DNA of 64,000 nt from Pelagerythrobacter marensis. GTDB lineage: Bacteria; Pseudomonadota; Alphaproteobacteria; Sphingomonadales; Sphingomonadaceae. The notes beneath the pieces were generated by a model, which worked only from the letters and a program-made list of their open reading frames with translations, was not told the DNA's origin and ran no database searches. The DNA is taken from the NCBI RefSeq assembly GCF_036700095.1, contig NZ_CP144918.1:993001-1057000 (forward strand), written 5' to 3'. This document shows, piece by piece, positions 46,201 through 55,028 of this stretch; position 1 is the first letter of the stretch, and each line of letters starts with the position of its first letter. The position numbers were made by a program, and so were the translations under genes.

Positions 46201-47817
46201 GTGTCTGTCGACCGTCGCTCTCTTCTGGCCGGAGCCGGTGTAGCCGGGCTGGTCGCCCCTTTCGGGCTCTCCGCCCCGCTGGCCGGCGCACGGGAACAGC
46301 ACCGGCCGGCACAGCGCCGTTACCTGCGCGGGTTCGACAACCAGCGCGTACCTGACCAGGGCAACGGCACGTTTCTTAATCCCGTGCTATCGGGCGACCG
46401 GCCGGACCCGGCGATCCTGAAGGACGGGGACGACTACTACGTCACCTTCTCCACTTTCGATGCCTATCCGGGTCTGACCATCTGGCATTCGCGCGATCTG
46501 GTGAACTGGCGCCCGCGCAAGCCGGCGCTCCATCGCAATATCGGTTCGGTCTGGGCGCCCAGCCTGCACAAGGATCGCGGACGTTATCTGCTCTACATCC
46601 CGGTCAAGGCCAGTCCCCGGAACGATATCTTCGTCACCTGGGCCGATGCGATCGACGGGCCGTGGAGCGACCCGGTGCCGCTGGGCCTGCACGACCATAT
46701 CGATCCTTGTCACGCGGTCGCCGAAGACGGGAGCCGCTGGCTGTTCCTTTCGGGCGGCGATCGCGTGCGCCTGTCGGACGACAACCTGTCGCTCGCGGGC
46801 GCGGTCGAACATGTCTACGACCCGTGGCGTTACCCGTCCGACTGGATCGTCGAGGGATTCGCGCCGGAAGGCCCAAAGATCCACCGTATCGGCGAATGGT
46901 TCTACATGCTCACCGCGGTTGGCGGGACGGCGGGGCCGCCGACCGGGCACATGGTCATTGCCGCTCGCGCGCGTTCGCTTCACGGTCCGTGGGAACACCA
47001 TCCTGACAATCCTCTGGTGCGCACGACGTCGATCGACGAGGCCTGGTGGTCGCGCGGGCACGCTTCGCTGGTCGAGGGGCCCGAGGGCGACTGGTGGTCG
47101 CTTTATCACGGATACGAGAACGGCTTCTGGACGCTCGGCCGGCAGTGCCTGATGGACCCGGTGCGTTTTCGGCCCGACGGCTGGTTCGAAATGACCGGCG
47201 GCGACCTGTCCCGGCCCCTGGCCAAGCCGGCCGGCGGGGAGGCGCAGCCGCACGGTATGCCGCTGTCCGACGACTTTTCCGGCCCGCTCGCGCTCGGCAG
47301 CAAGTGGGCGTTCTTTCGCCCGTCGGCGAACGAGGCGGACAGAGTCAGCGCAGGCGGCGGCGTTCTGCGCTTCGCCGGCAAGGGGGAGGCGCCGTCCAGC
47401 GGTTCACCCCTGTTGCTGACCGCGGGCGATCGCAGCTACCGCTTCGAATGCGATATCGAAATCGCGCCGGGTGGACGGGCCGGGCTGGTCCTGTTCTACG
47501 ACGACAAGCTCTATTGCGGGCTCGGCTTCGATGCCGAGCGGTTCGTGACCCATCAGTACGGGATAGAGCGCGCCCGACCGGCCAACCCGCACGGAAGCCG
47601 GATGCGGATGCGGGTAACGAACCGCGAGCATATCGTCACTTACGATACCAGCGGCGACGGGGGGCGCACCTGGCACCGCTTCGACCGCGGAATGGAAGTT
47701 TCGGGGTATCATCACAATGTTCGCGGGGGGTTTCACATGCTGCGCCCCGGGCTCTATGCCGCAGGACCGGGAGAGGCAAAGTTCCGCGATTTTCGTTTCA
47801 TGGCGCTCGACAGTTGA
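46201..47817 (+). CDS. Tat-exported GH43-family glycosidase
   Basis: A 538-residue protein with the Tat-like start SVDRRSLLAGAGVAGLV from a GTG codon, an N-terminal five-bladed propeller and a C-terminal DUF1349-like beta-sandwich. The GH43 catalytic base is in GDRPDPAILKDG, the general acid probably in DWIVEGFAPEGPKI and the third acidic residue in the SVWAPSLH/DPCHAV region. Such enzymes remove arabinose or xylose side chains, here perhaps from rhamnogalacturonan or arabinan decorations. No ATG suits the start, and the GTG follows the hydrolase stop by one base. The operon continues into the TRAP transporter. Confidence 0.8.
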   Translation: MSVDRRSLLAGAGVAGLVAPFGLSAPLAGAREQHRPAQRRYLRGFDNQRVPDQGNGTFLNPVLSGDRPDPAILKDGDDYYVTFSTFDAYPGLTIWHSRDLVNWRPRKPALHRNIGSVWAPSLHKDRGRYLLYIPVKASPRNDIFVTWADAIDGPWSDPVPLGLHDHIDPCHAVAEDGSRWLFLSGGDRVRLSDDNLSLAGAVEHVYDPWRYPSDWIVEGFAPEGPKIHRIGEWFYMLTAVGGTAGPPTGHMVIAARARSLHGPWEHHPDNPLVRTTSIDEAWWSRGHASLVEGPEGDWWSLYHGYENGFWTLGRQCLMDPVRFRPDGWFEMTGGDLSRPLAKPAGGEAQPHGMPLSDDFSGPLALGSKWAFFRPSANEADRVSAGGGVLRFAGKGEAPSSGSPLLLTAGDRSYRFECDIEIAPGGRAGLVLFYDDKLYCGLGFDAERFVTHQYGIERARPANPHGSRMRMRVTNREHIVTYDTSGDGGRTWHRFDRGMEVSGYHHNVRGGFHMLRPGLYAAGPGEAKFRDFRFMALDS

Positions 47818-47819
47818 CG

Positions 47820-48848
47820 ATGAGGGACGATCGCCTGGCTTCGCTCGGGTGTGGCCCGGTATCGCGCCGCCGCCTGCTTGGCGGAGGGCTGGCGCTGTCG
47901 GCAGCGACGTTCCTCCCCGCCTGCAAGCCGCGCATGTCCGGGCTGCTCACGGGGGCCGACACGCACCCGGCCGATTACCCCACAGTGAAGGCGGTCGAGT
48001 TCATGGGCCGCTATCTTTTCGAGCGCACCGGCGGGCGGCTGGGGATCAAGGTCTATGCCGGGGGGCAGCTGGGCAGCGAGACCGATACCCTGGAGATCAC
48101 GAGTTTCGGCGGACTCGACTTCAATCGCGTGAACTTCGCCCCGCTCAATTCGATCGAGCCGATGACGCTGCCGTTTTCGCTGCCGTTCGTTTTCGAATCG
48201 GTGGCCCATATGCGGCGCGTGGTCGACAGCGCGGTGGGGGACGAGGTTCTCGCGACGCTGGAACCGCACGGGCTGATTGGTCTGTGCATCTACGATTCGG
48301 GGGCGCGCAGTTTCTACAACACGCGGCGGGCGATCCGCACGCCGGACGATATGGCCGGCCTGAAACTGCGCGTGCCGGCATCCGATCTCTACGTGGCAAT
48401 GGTCAATGCGCTGGGCGCGAACGCTGTCCCGATCCCGTTCGGCGAGGTCTATCAGTCGCTGGCGCAGGGCGTGATCGACGGGGCGGAGAACAACTGGCCC
48501 TCTTTCGTCAGCGCCCGTCATTACGAGGTCGCGACTTATTATAGCCTGACCGAGCATCTGCTGACGCCCGAAGCGCTGGTGATGAGCAAGACGAGCTGGG
48601 ACGGGCTTTCGCCCGACGACAGGCGGCTCGTTCGCGAGGCCGCGAAGCTCTCGGTCGTCGAAATGCGTCGCCTGTGGGACCAGCGCGTGACCGAGGCCAA
48701 GGCGACGATCGCAGCGTCTCCGGTCGCGGTCAACGCGGTCGAGAAAGAGCCGTTCGCCGCGCTCATGCGCCCGGTGTGGGATCAGTTCATCACCACGCCG
48801 GCCCAGAAATCGGTCGTCGAACGCATTCTGGCGATGAGGGAGGGGTGA
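47820..48848 (+). CDS. TRAP transporter solute-binding protein (DctP type), lipoprotein
   Basis: A 342-residue TRAP binding protein. The N-terminus SRRRLLGGGLALSAATFLPAC combines a twin-arginine signal with a lipobox, so a Tat-exported lipoprotein is predicted. The DctP signature runs include VKAVEFMGRYLFERTGGRL, GGLDFNRVNFAPLNSIEPM, the carboxylate-binding Arg region GLKLRVPASDLYVAMV and QGVIDGAENNWPSF. In pectin loci such proteins deliver galacturonate or related acids; this substrate is inferred. It starts next to the GH43 stop and is followed directly by dctQ and dctM genes. Confidence 0.9.
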   Translation: MRDDRLASLGCGPVSRRRLLGGGLALSAATFLPACKPRMSGLLTGADTHPADYPTVKAVEFMGRYLFERTGGRLGIKVYAGGQLGSETDTLEITSFGGLDFNRVNFAPLNSIEPMTLPFSLPFVFESVAHMRRVVDSAVGDEVLATLEPHGLIGLCIYDSGARSFYNTRRAIRTPDDMAGLKLRVPASDLYVAMVNALGANAVPIPFGEVYQSLAQGVIDGAENNWPSFVSARHYEVATYYSLTEHLLTPEALVMSKTSWDGLSPDDRRLVREAAKLSVVEMRRLWDQRVTEAKATIAASPVAVNAVEKEPFAALMRPVWDQFITTPAQKSVVERILAMREG

Positions 48849-48850
48849 AA

Positions 48851-49318
48851 ATGGCCGCGACCATCGCACGCTGGCTGATCGGATTCGGTGCGGCCGGGCT
48901 GATTGCAATGACGGCGATCATCGCCTGGCAGGTATTCGGCCGCTTCGTCCTCGATGCGAGCCCGTCGTGGACCGAGCAGGCCTCGCTGATCCTGATGATC
49001 TGGTATGTCATGTTCGCTTCCGCCGCCGGCGTCTACGAAGGGTTCCATATTCGCATCGCGCTATTGGAAGAACGCCTGGGGGACGCGAGCCGGCCGGTCG
49101 CGCGGGTCGTGGCGCTGGTGATTGCCCTCGCCGGCCTGGTGCTCCTTGTCTATGGCGCGCAGCTTTGCTGGGCGGTCAGAGGCAATGCCGTCCCTTCGCT
49201 GGGGATTAGCCGTGCGGTGGCCTATATTCCCCTGCCCATTGCGGGCCTGCTGATGACGGTATTCGCCCTCCCCCGCGTTATAAGCGGGCGTAGCGCGGTC
49301 GAAGGGGGCGCCGGCTGA
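48851..49318 (+). CDS. TRAP transporter small permease (DctQ type)
   Basis: A 155-residue four-helix membrane subunit. Helices are visible around WLIGFGAAGLIAMTAIIAW, ILMIWYVMFASAAGVYEGF, VVALVIALAGLVLLVYG and YIPLPIAGLLMTVFALP, with the loop GISRAVAYIPLP typical of DctQ. GAGGGAGG precedes; an in-frame GTG at 48845 is an alternative start. Its stop overlaps the ATG of the large permease (TGATG), so the two are coupled and form one complex. Confidence 0.88.
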   Translation: MAATIARWLIGFGAAGLIAMTAIIAWQVFGRFVLDASPSWTEQASLILMIWYVMFASAAGVYEGFHIRIALLEERLGDASRPVARVVALVIALAGLVLLVYGAQLCWAVRGNAVPSLGISRAVAYIPLPIAGLLMTVFALPRVISGRSAVEGGAG

Positions 49319-50601
49319 TGGAGCTTCTGGTCCTTTTCGGCGTGCTGTTCCTCCTGCTTGCCATCGGCGTGCCGGTGGCATTCTCCCTGCTTGCTGCCGC
49401 ACTCTGCTGCTTCGCGGCCATGGGTATCCCGCCGATCGTCGCGGTGCAGCGCGTTGCCGCCGGGATCAGCGTGTTCACGCTGATGGCGATACCGTTCTTC
49501 ATCTTTGCCGGCGACCTCATGTACCGGGCGGGGATCGCGGAGCGTCTGGTGCGGGTGGCCGATGCGGCCGTCGGGCGCGTGCGCGGCGGACTCGGTATTG
49601 TCGATGTCGGCGCATCGATGATGTTCGGCGCGGTGTCGGGCTCCGCCATTGCCAGCGCGTCCGCCATCGGCTCGACGATGGTGCCGCTGATGCGCGACAA
49701 GGGCTATCCCGGCGATTACGCGGTGAACGTAACGGTGACGGCGGCCATCGTCGGCCTGTTGATCCCGCCGTCGCACAACATGATCATCTATTCCGCCGCT
49801 TCGGGCATCGGCGTTTCGATCGGCGACCTGTTTCTCGCCGGGGTCATACCCGGCCTGCTGACCGGCGCCATGCTGATGCTCATGGCCTGGCTGGTTGCCC
49901 GGCGTCGCGGCTTGCCGGTCGGCCGGTTCCCCGGATGGCGCGAGTTCGTGCGTGCTGCCGCCTATGCGGTGCCGGGTCTGATGACCGCGGTGATCATCAT
50001 GGGCGGCATTCTCAGCGGGGTCTTCACGCCGACCGAAAGCTCGGCCGTGGCGGTTGTCTACACCCTGCTGATCGGCGCGTTCGTCTATCGCAGCCTCGGC
50101 TGGCGGGGCACCTGGGAAGCGGCGGCCAAATCCGTGCGGACGGCATCGATGGTGCTGTTCATCATCGCCGCTGCGACCGCATTCGGCTTCGCGCTCGCTC
50201 TGCTCGAAGTGCCGGCGGCGCTCGCCTCGCTAATCGGGCTGATGACCGAGAACCCCCTGCTGACCCTGCTCATCATCAATCTGATGCTGCTGGCGCTGGG
50301 CACCTTCATGGACATGGCGCCGCTGATCGTCATTACCACGCCGATTTTCCTGCCGGTTGCGATGGGCGTTGGCGTCGACCCCGTCCATTTCGGGATCATC
50401 ATGATGCTGAACCTGGGCATCGGGCTGGTGACGCCGCCGGTGGGCTCTGTGCTGTTCGTCGGCTCTGCGGTCGGCAAGGAGCCGGTGACCGCGCTGGTGC
50501 GGACGATCTGGCCGTTCTATCTGACGCTGATCGCGGCGCTGCTGCTGATCACTTACGTGCCCGCGCTTTCGCTGTGGCTGCCGCAGGCAATGGGGCAATA
50601 A
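49318..50601 (+). CDS. TRAP transporter large permease (DctM type)
   Basis: A 427-residue, roughly 12-helix membrane subunit that forms the ion-coupled transport path. Typical features are a hydrophobic first helix LLVLFGVLFLLLAIGVPVAF, MMFGAVSGSAIASASAIGSTM, IPPSHNMIIYSAASG, and near the end VHFGIIMMLNLGIGLVTPPVG. The start overlaps the small permease stop. Together with the DctP and DctQ genes it forms a complete TRAP system that would drive uptake of sugar acids with a sodium gradient. It converges with uxaA after 3 bases. Confidence 0.92.
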   Translation: MELLVLFGVLFLLLAIGVPVAFSLLAAALCCFAAMGIPPIVAVQRVAAGISVFTLMAIPFFIFAGDLMYRAGIAERLVRVADAAVGRVRGGLGIVDVGASMMFGAVSGSAIASASAIGSTMVPLMRDKGYPGDYAVNVTVTAAIVGLLIPPSHNMIIYSAASGIGVSIGDLFLAGVIPGLLTGAMLMLMAWLVARRRGLPVGRFPGWREFVRAAAYAVPGLMTAVIIMGGILSGVFTPTESSAVAVVYTLLIGAFVYRSLGWRGTWEAAAKSVRTASMVLFIIAAATAFGFALALLEVPAALASLIGLMTENPLLTLLIINLMLLALGTFMDMAPLIVITTPIFLPVAMGVGVDPVHFGIIMMLNLGIGLVTPPVGSVLFVGSAVGKEPVTALVRTIWPFYLTLIAALLLITYVPALSLWLPQAMGQ

Positions 50602-50604
50602 CCG

Positions 50605-52101
50605 TCAGAGCGTGACGCCGCGTTTCCAGATCGAGATGACCCGCTGTCCGCTGCGTTCGGCGGCGGTCGGCTCGCCGCTGGCAATCGCCAGCAGGTGGGC
50701 GGCGAAGGCATCGGCCACGGCCTCGCGCGGTTCGTCCAGCATCCGGCCGGCATCGAAATCGATCCAGCCGGCCTTGTCGCGCGCCAGGCGCGAGTTGGAC
50801 GCAACCTTGACCGTCGGCACCGGGAAGCCGAGCGGAGTCCCGCGCCCGGTCGTGAACAGGATCATCGTCGCGCCTGCGGCAGCCAGCGCGGTCGAGGACA
50901 CCGCGTCGTTGCCCGGCGCCTCCAGCAGCGTCAGGCCCGGCCGTGTCGCCTGCGCGCCATAGTCGATGACGTCGACCAGCGGCGCCTGCCCGCCCTTCTG
51001 CACCGCGCCGAGCGACTTTTCCTCCAGCGTGGTAATCCCGCCCGCGATATTGCCGGGCGAGGGGTTTTCCGACACCGGCTGCCCCTGATCGAGGAAATAG
51101 CGCTTGAACCGGTTGAGCAGCGCGCCCGCCGCCTCGAACACCTCGGGCGAGATGGCGCGGCCGAAGAGCGCCTGCTCCGCGCCGAAGATCTCCGGGATTT
51201 CGGTCAGGACCGCCGTTCCGCCCGATGCGGCCAGCCGGTCGCTGAAGAGGCCGAGCAGCGGATTGGCGGTGAGGCCGGAAAGCGCATCGGACCCGCCGCA
51301 CTTCAGGCCGACCGCCAGTGCGGAAGCGGGCGCCTCCTCGCGCCGGGCCGGCGCCAGGAGGTCGACGAGTTCGTCCACCATCCGCACCGCGGCGGCCCGT
51401 TCGTCTCCCGCATCCTGCGCGCGGACGATGCGCAGCTTGTGGCGGTTTGCAGGATCGATAGCGGCGACGAGTTCGTCGAGCTGATTGGATTCGCACCCCA
51501 GGCCGACCAGCACCACCCCGCCGGCATTGGGGTTGGCACACAGCCCGGCCAGCGCCCGGCGCGTTCCGGCAAGATCGTCGCCCAGTTGCGAACAACCGTG
51601 GGGATGACCGAATCCTGCGACAGCGTCGATCCGTCCGGCATGGCGCGCGGCACATTCGCGCGCGACATCTTCCACCAGCGGCGCGACGCAGCCGACCGTT
51701 GGCAGGAGCCAGACTTCGTTGCGGGTGGCGAAACGGCCATCGTCCCGGCGATATCCGCGCCACGCCGGCAGCGGCCGGGCGTTCGGCGCGCTTCGCCTCG
51801 CGTTCCCGGGGCGGTAGGCCACCTCGCCGGAAAGGCTGGTGGCGAGATTGTGCGAATGCACGTGGTCGCCCGCCGCGATGGCCTGCGTCGCACGGCCGAT
51901 GGCGGCACCGAAGCGCACGACCCGGTCGCCGGTTTCCAGCGATCCCAGCGCGAACTTGTGCCCCGCCGGGATATCGGCGCGAATACGTATTTGCGCGCCC
52001 TCGACCTCTAGGGCCTCCCCGGCCGGCAGCGGATGCAATGCCGTTGCGACATTGTCGGCGTCATGGGCGCGTATCGCCTGCAATCGTGTGGTTTGCGTCA
52101 T
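50605..52101 (-). CDS. uxaA: Altronate dehydratase
   Basis: Dehydrates D-altronate to 2-keto-3-deoxygluconate. The 498-residue protein has the N-terminal SAF-type region (ADNVATALHPLP, AGHKFALGSLETGD, GDHVHSHN) and the long C-terminal catalytic part with conserved Cys/His blocks GCVAPLVEDVA, GHPHGCSQLG and GLKCGGSDALSGLTANP. Altronate dehydratases need Fe2+ or Mn2+; the cysteines fit this. The start at 52101 (MTQTTRLQAIR) is favoured over a long upstream extension that would cross the regulatory region. It is divergent from uxaC with the shared operator in between. Confidence 0.9.
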   Translation of the reverse strand: MTQTTRLQAIRAHDADNVATALHPLPAGEALEVEGAQIRIRADIPAGHKFALGSLETGDRVVRFGAAIGRATQAIAAGDHVHSHNLATSLSGEVAYRPGNARRSAPNARPLPAWRGYRRDDGRFATRNEVWLLPTVGCVAPLVEDVARECAARHAGRIDAVAGFGHPHGCSQLGDDLAGTRRALAGLCANPNAGGVVLVGLGCESNQLDELVAAIDPANRHKLRIVRAQDAGDERAAAVRMVDELVDLLAPARREEAPASALAVGLKCGGSDALSGLTANPLLGLFSDRLAASGGTAVLTEIPEIFGAEQALFGRAISPEVFEAAGALLNRFKRYFLDQGQPVSENPSPGNIAGGITTLEEKSLGAVQKGGQAPLVDVIDYGAQATRPGLTLLEAPGNDAVSSTALAAAGATMILFTTGRGTPLGFPVPTVKVASNSRLARDKAGWIDFDAGRMLDEPREAVADAFAAHLLAIASGEPTAAERSGQRVISIWKRGVTL

Positions 52102-52144
52102 CCAATGGCCAGGAAGCGAGGCGGTCCAGGTGAAGGCTTTCGGC

Positions 52145-52167
52145 CTGCAAAACCGCGGATTTTGCAG
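52145..52167. promoter_or_regulatory. Second palindrome in the uxaA-uxaC control region
   Basis: CTGCAAAA (52145-52152) and TTTTGCAG (52160-52167) are perfect inverted arms around a 7-base centre. It sits 4 bases from the LacI operator and is unlike it, so it may bind a second regulator or be a promoter-linked element. Confidence 0.5.
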
Positions 52168-52170
52168 CTT

Positions 52171-52184
52171 TGATACCGGTTTCC
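52171..52184 (+). promoter_or_regulatory. LacI-type operator between uxaA and uxaC
   Basis: TGATACCGGTTTCC, one base from the consensus TGACACCGGTTTCC. It lies between the divergent uxaA and uxaC starts, so one bound repressor could cover both promoters. Confidence 0.75.
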
Positions 52185-52252
52185 AAGGGGCGCGCCAAGT
52201 GGCATATTGCCGGCCCGACGAACCGACACGAGAGACGAGCGAGAGGAGGCCC

Positions 52253-53653
52253 ATGCCGCGCGAACTGAATCTTCACCCCGATCGGCTGCTGCCGGCCGAA
52301 CCGGCAGTGCGCGAAATCGCGCGCGCGCTCTACGCCTCGGTCGCCGACCTGCCGATCGTCAGCCCGCATGGCCACACCGATCCCGCCTGGTTCGCCACAA
52401 ACGCTCCGTTCGGGAACGCGACAGAGCTGTTGCTGGCGCCCGATCACTACCTGTTTCGCATGCTCTATTCGCAAGGGGTCCGGCTGGAGGATCTGGGCAT
52501 CGGCGGGCACGAGGCCGATCCGCGCGCGGCCTGGCGCATCCTGGCGGAAAACTATCACCTGTTCCGCGGGACCCCGTCGCGGATCTGGCTCGACTGGGTC
52601 TTTGCCGAGGCGTTCGGGATCGAGGTCCAGCTCGATGGCGAAACGGCCGATCTTTACTACGACACGATCACCGCCAAGCTCGCGACCGATGCCTTCCGCC
52701 CGCGCGCGCTGTTCGACCGCTACAATATCGAAGTGATCGCAACCACAGAAAGCCCGCTCGACACGCTCGACCATCACCGCGCCATTGCCGACAGCGACTG
52801 GGGCGGGCGGGTCATCACGGCCTATCGCCCCGATCCGGTGGTCGATCCCGATTATGAAGGGTTCGTGGAGAACCTGGCTCGTTTTTCGCAGGTGTCGGGC
52901 GAAGATTGCACGCGCTGGTCCGGCTATCTCGCCGCACATCGCAAGATGCGCGCGGTGTTCAAGGCGGCCGGGGCGACCTCGACCGATCACGGCCACCCGA
53001 CGGCGACGACGGCGGACCTCCCCGCGGACGAGGCGGAGGCGCTGTTCGACCGCGTCAAGCGGGGCGGCGCGACTGCCGGCGATGCGGAACTGTTCCGCGC
53101 GCAGATGCTGACCGAGATGGCGGCGATGAGCCTGGATGACGGGCTCGTGATGCAGATCCACCCCGGCAGTTTCCGCAACCACAATCGCACGCTGTTCGAA
53201 CGCTTCGGGCGCGACAAGGGCGCGGATATCCCGACTCGCACCGACTATGTCCATGCGCTCAAGCCCCTGCTCGACCGCTTCGGGGCCGAGCGCGACCTTT
53301 CGATCATCCTCTTCACGCTCGACGAAAGCGCCTATGCGCGCGAACTGGCGCCGCTGGCCGGGCACTATCCGTGCCTCCGGCTTGGCCCCGCCTGGTGGTT
53401 CCACGACAGCCCCGAGGGGATGCGGCGTTTCCGCCAGATGACCACCGAAACCGCCGGGTTCTATAACACCGTCGGTTTCAACGACGATACGCGCGCCTTC
53501 CTTTCGATTCCCGCGCGCCACGACGTCGCTCGCCGGATCGATTGCGGGTTCCTGGCGCAACTGGTCGCGGAACACCGGATCGAGGATTGGGAGGCCGCCG
53601 AACTGGCGCGCGAATTGGCCTACGGCCTTGCCAAGCGGGCCTATCGCCTGTGA
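52253..53653 (+). CDS. uxaC: Uronate isomerase
   Basis: Isomerises D-galacturonate to D-tagaturonate (and D-glucuronate to D-fructuronate). The 466-residue amidohydrolase-fold protein shows ADLPIVSPHGHTDPAWFA with the metal-binding His-x-His, the FAEAFGIE region, the Glu/His set in DGLVMQIHPGSFRNHN and GPAWWFHDSPEGMRRF. The ATG at 52253 follows GAGAGGAGG. It is divergent from uxaA, and the hexuronate reductase starts inside its stop codon region. It is the entry enzyme for saturated galacturonate in this locus. Confidence 0.93.
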   Translation: MPRELNLHPDRLLPAEPAVREIARALYASVADLPIVSPHGHTDPAWFATNAPFGNATELLLAPDHYLFRMLYSQGVRLEDLGIGGHEADPRAAWRILAENYHLFRGTPSRIWLDWVFAEAFGIEVQLDGETADLYYDTITAKLATDAFRPRALFDRYNIEVIATTESPLDTLDHHRAIADSDWGGRVITAYRPDPVVDPDYEGFVENLARFSQVSGEDCTRWSGYLAAHRKMRAVFKAAGATSTDHGHPTATTADLPADEAEALFDRVKRGGATAGDAELFRAQMLTEMAAMSLDDGLVMQIHPGSFRNHNRTLFERFGRDKGADIPTRTDYVHALKPLLDRFGAERDLSIILFTLDESAYARELAPLAGHYPCLRLGPAWWFHDSPEGMRRFRQMTTETAGFYNTVGFNDDTRAFLSIPARHDVARRIDCGFLAQLVAEHRIEDWEAAELARELAYGLAKRAYRL

Positions 53654-55005
53654 GGCTCTCTCGCGAGACGCTGGATGCTCTGCCGCCCGACGTGGCGCGA
53701 TGCGGCTACGACCGGCAGGCGCAGGGCATCGGCATCGTTCATTTCGGCATCGGGGCGTTCCATCGCGCGCATCAGGCCTGGTACACGGACCGCGCGATGG
53801 AAGCCGGCGAGCGCGACTGGGCGATCTGCGGGTTGAGCCTTCGTTCGCCGACCGTCGCCGAACAACTCGTGCCGCAGGACGGGCTCTATACCCTGACCGA
53901 GCGGGCAGGCAGCGAAGCGCGCACCCGCGTGATCGGCGCAGTGCGCGAGGTGCTGTTTGCGCAGCAGGATGCCGAGGCCGCGATCGGGCGTATCGCAGCA
54001 CCCGAATGCCGGATCGTCAGCTTCACGGTGACCGAGAAGGGCTATTGCCGCGCCGAGGGCGGCGGGCTGGACTTCGCGCGCGCGCAGACGAGCTTCTACC
54101 CGTTGCTGGGGGAAGCGCTGTCGCGTCGTGCCGCGGAGGAGCTGCCAGGCGTCACCCTGCTGTCCTGCGACAATCTGGCCGGAAACGGCGCGGTCCTGCA
54201 CGGCCTGATGCGTCAGTGGCTGACAGCGCAGGTCCCGGAAGCGGTCGCATGGTTCGATGCGCACTGCTCTGCACCGTCCACAATGGTCGACCGCATCGTG
54301 CCGCGAACGACCGACGAGGACCTTCAGGCCCTGAACGAACGTCTGGGCCTCGACGATCGGGGCGCCGTGTTCACCGAGCGGTTCAGCCAATGGGTGATCG
54401 AGGACGATTTTGCCGCCGGCCGGCCCCGGTGGGAAGATCTGGGCGTGCAGATGGTCGCCGATGTCGCCCCTTACGAAGCCGCCAAGCTGCGGATGCTCAA
54501 CGGCGCGCATTCGCTGCTCGCCTATTGCGGGCTGCGGGCAGGGCACACTTTCGTGCACGAGGCGGCCGCCGATTCCGGGCTGCGGCGCCTGGCGCGCGAG
54601 CTGATGATTGCGGAGGCCATGCCCAGCCTTGCCGCCGCCCCCGGGCAGGACCTCGAGGCCTATGCGCAGGATCTGCTGGCGCGTTTCGCCGACCCTGCGC
54701 TGCGCCACCGGCTCGATCAGATTGCGATGGACGGCACGCAGAAAATCCCGCAGCGCTGGCTCGATACGGTCGACTGGCATCACGCCCGCGGCCATGCGCC
54801 TGCCGCGATCCGGGAAGCCTTCGATGCCTGGTGCTGGCACCTGGCCGACGGGCGCTGGGTCGACGACCCCGCCGGCGAGAAGCTGGTTGTGGCGCTCGCC
54901 GATGGCGGGAAGGGCGGCCTGCTCGACGTATGCTTCGGCGGCGGGGACGCCGCCCCGCTGTGGCCCGACCACGCCCACCTCCGCCCGGTGTTCGAGGCGG
55001 GCTGA
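53650..55005 (+). CDS. Hexuronate (tagaturonate/fructuronate) reductase, mannitol-dehydrogenase family
   Basis: A 451-residue NAD-dependent long-chain dehydrogenase. The N-terminal nucleotide-binding stretch is IGIVHFGIGAFHRAHQAWYTD, and the catalytic segment AAKLRMLNGAHSLLAYCG holds the Lys, Asn and His of this family. These motifs resemble fructuronate reductase (UxuB) more than the classic UxaB type. The neighbours, however, are UxaC and altronate dehydratase UxaA, and no mannonate dehydratase is present, so it should reduce tagaturonate to altronate. It starts with GTG overlapping the uxaC stop, so the two are coupled. Confidence 0.85.
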   Translation: MRLSRETLDALPPDVARCGYDRQAQGIGIVHFGIGAFHRAHQAWYTDRAMEAGERDWAICGLSLRSPTVAEQLVPQDGLYTLTERAGSEARTRVIGAVREVLFAQQDAEAAIGRIAAPECRIVSFTVTEKGYCRAEGGGLDFARAQTSFYPLLGEALSRRAAEELPGVTLLSCDNLAGNGAVLHGLMRQWLTAQVPEAVAWFDAHCSAPSTMVDRIVPRTTDEDLQALNERLGLDDRGAVFTERFSQWVIEDDFAAGRPRWEDLGVQMVADVAPYEAAKLRMLNGAHSLLAYCGLRAGHTFVHEAAADSGLRRLARELMIAEAMPSLAAAPGQDLEAYAQDLLARFADPALRHRLDQIAMDGTQKIPQRWLDTVDWHHARGHAPAAIREAFDAWCWHLADGRWVDDPAGEKLVVALADGGKGGLLDVCFGGGDAAPLWPDHAHLRPVFEAG

Positions 55006-55028
55006 CGGCAGGAGGGACCTCGGCGGCT

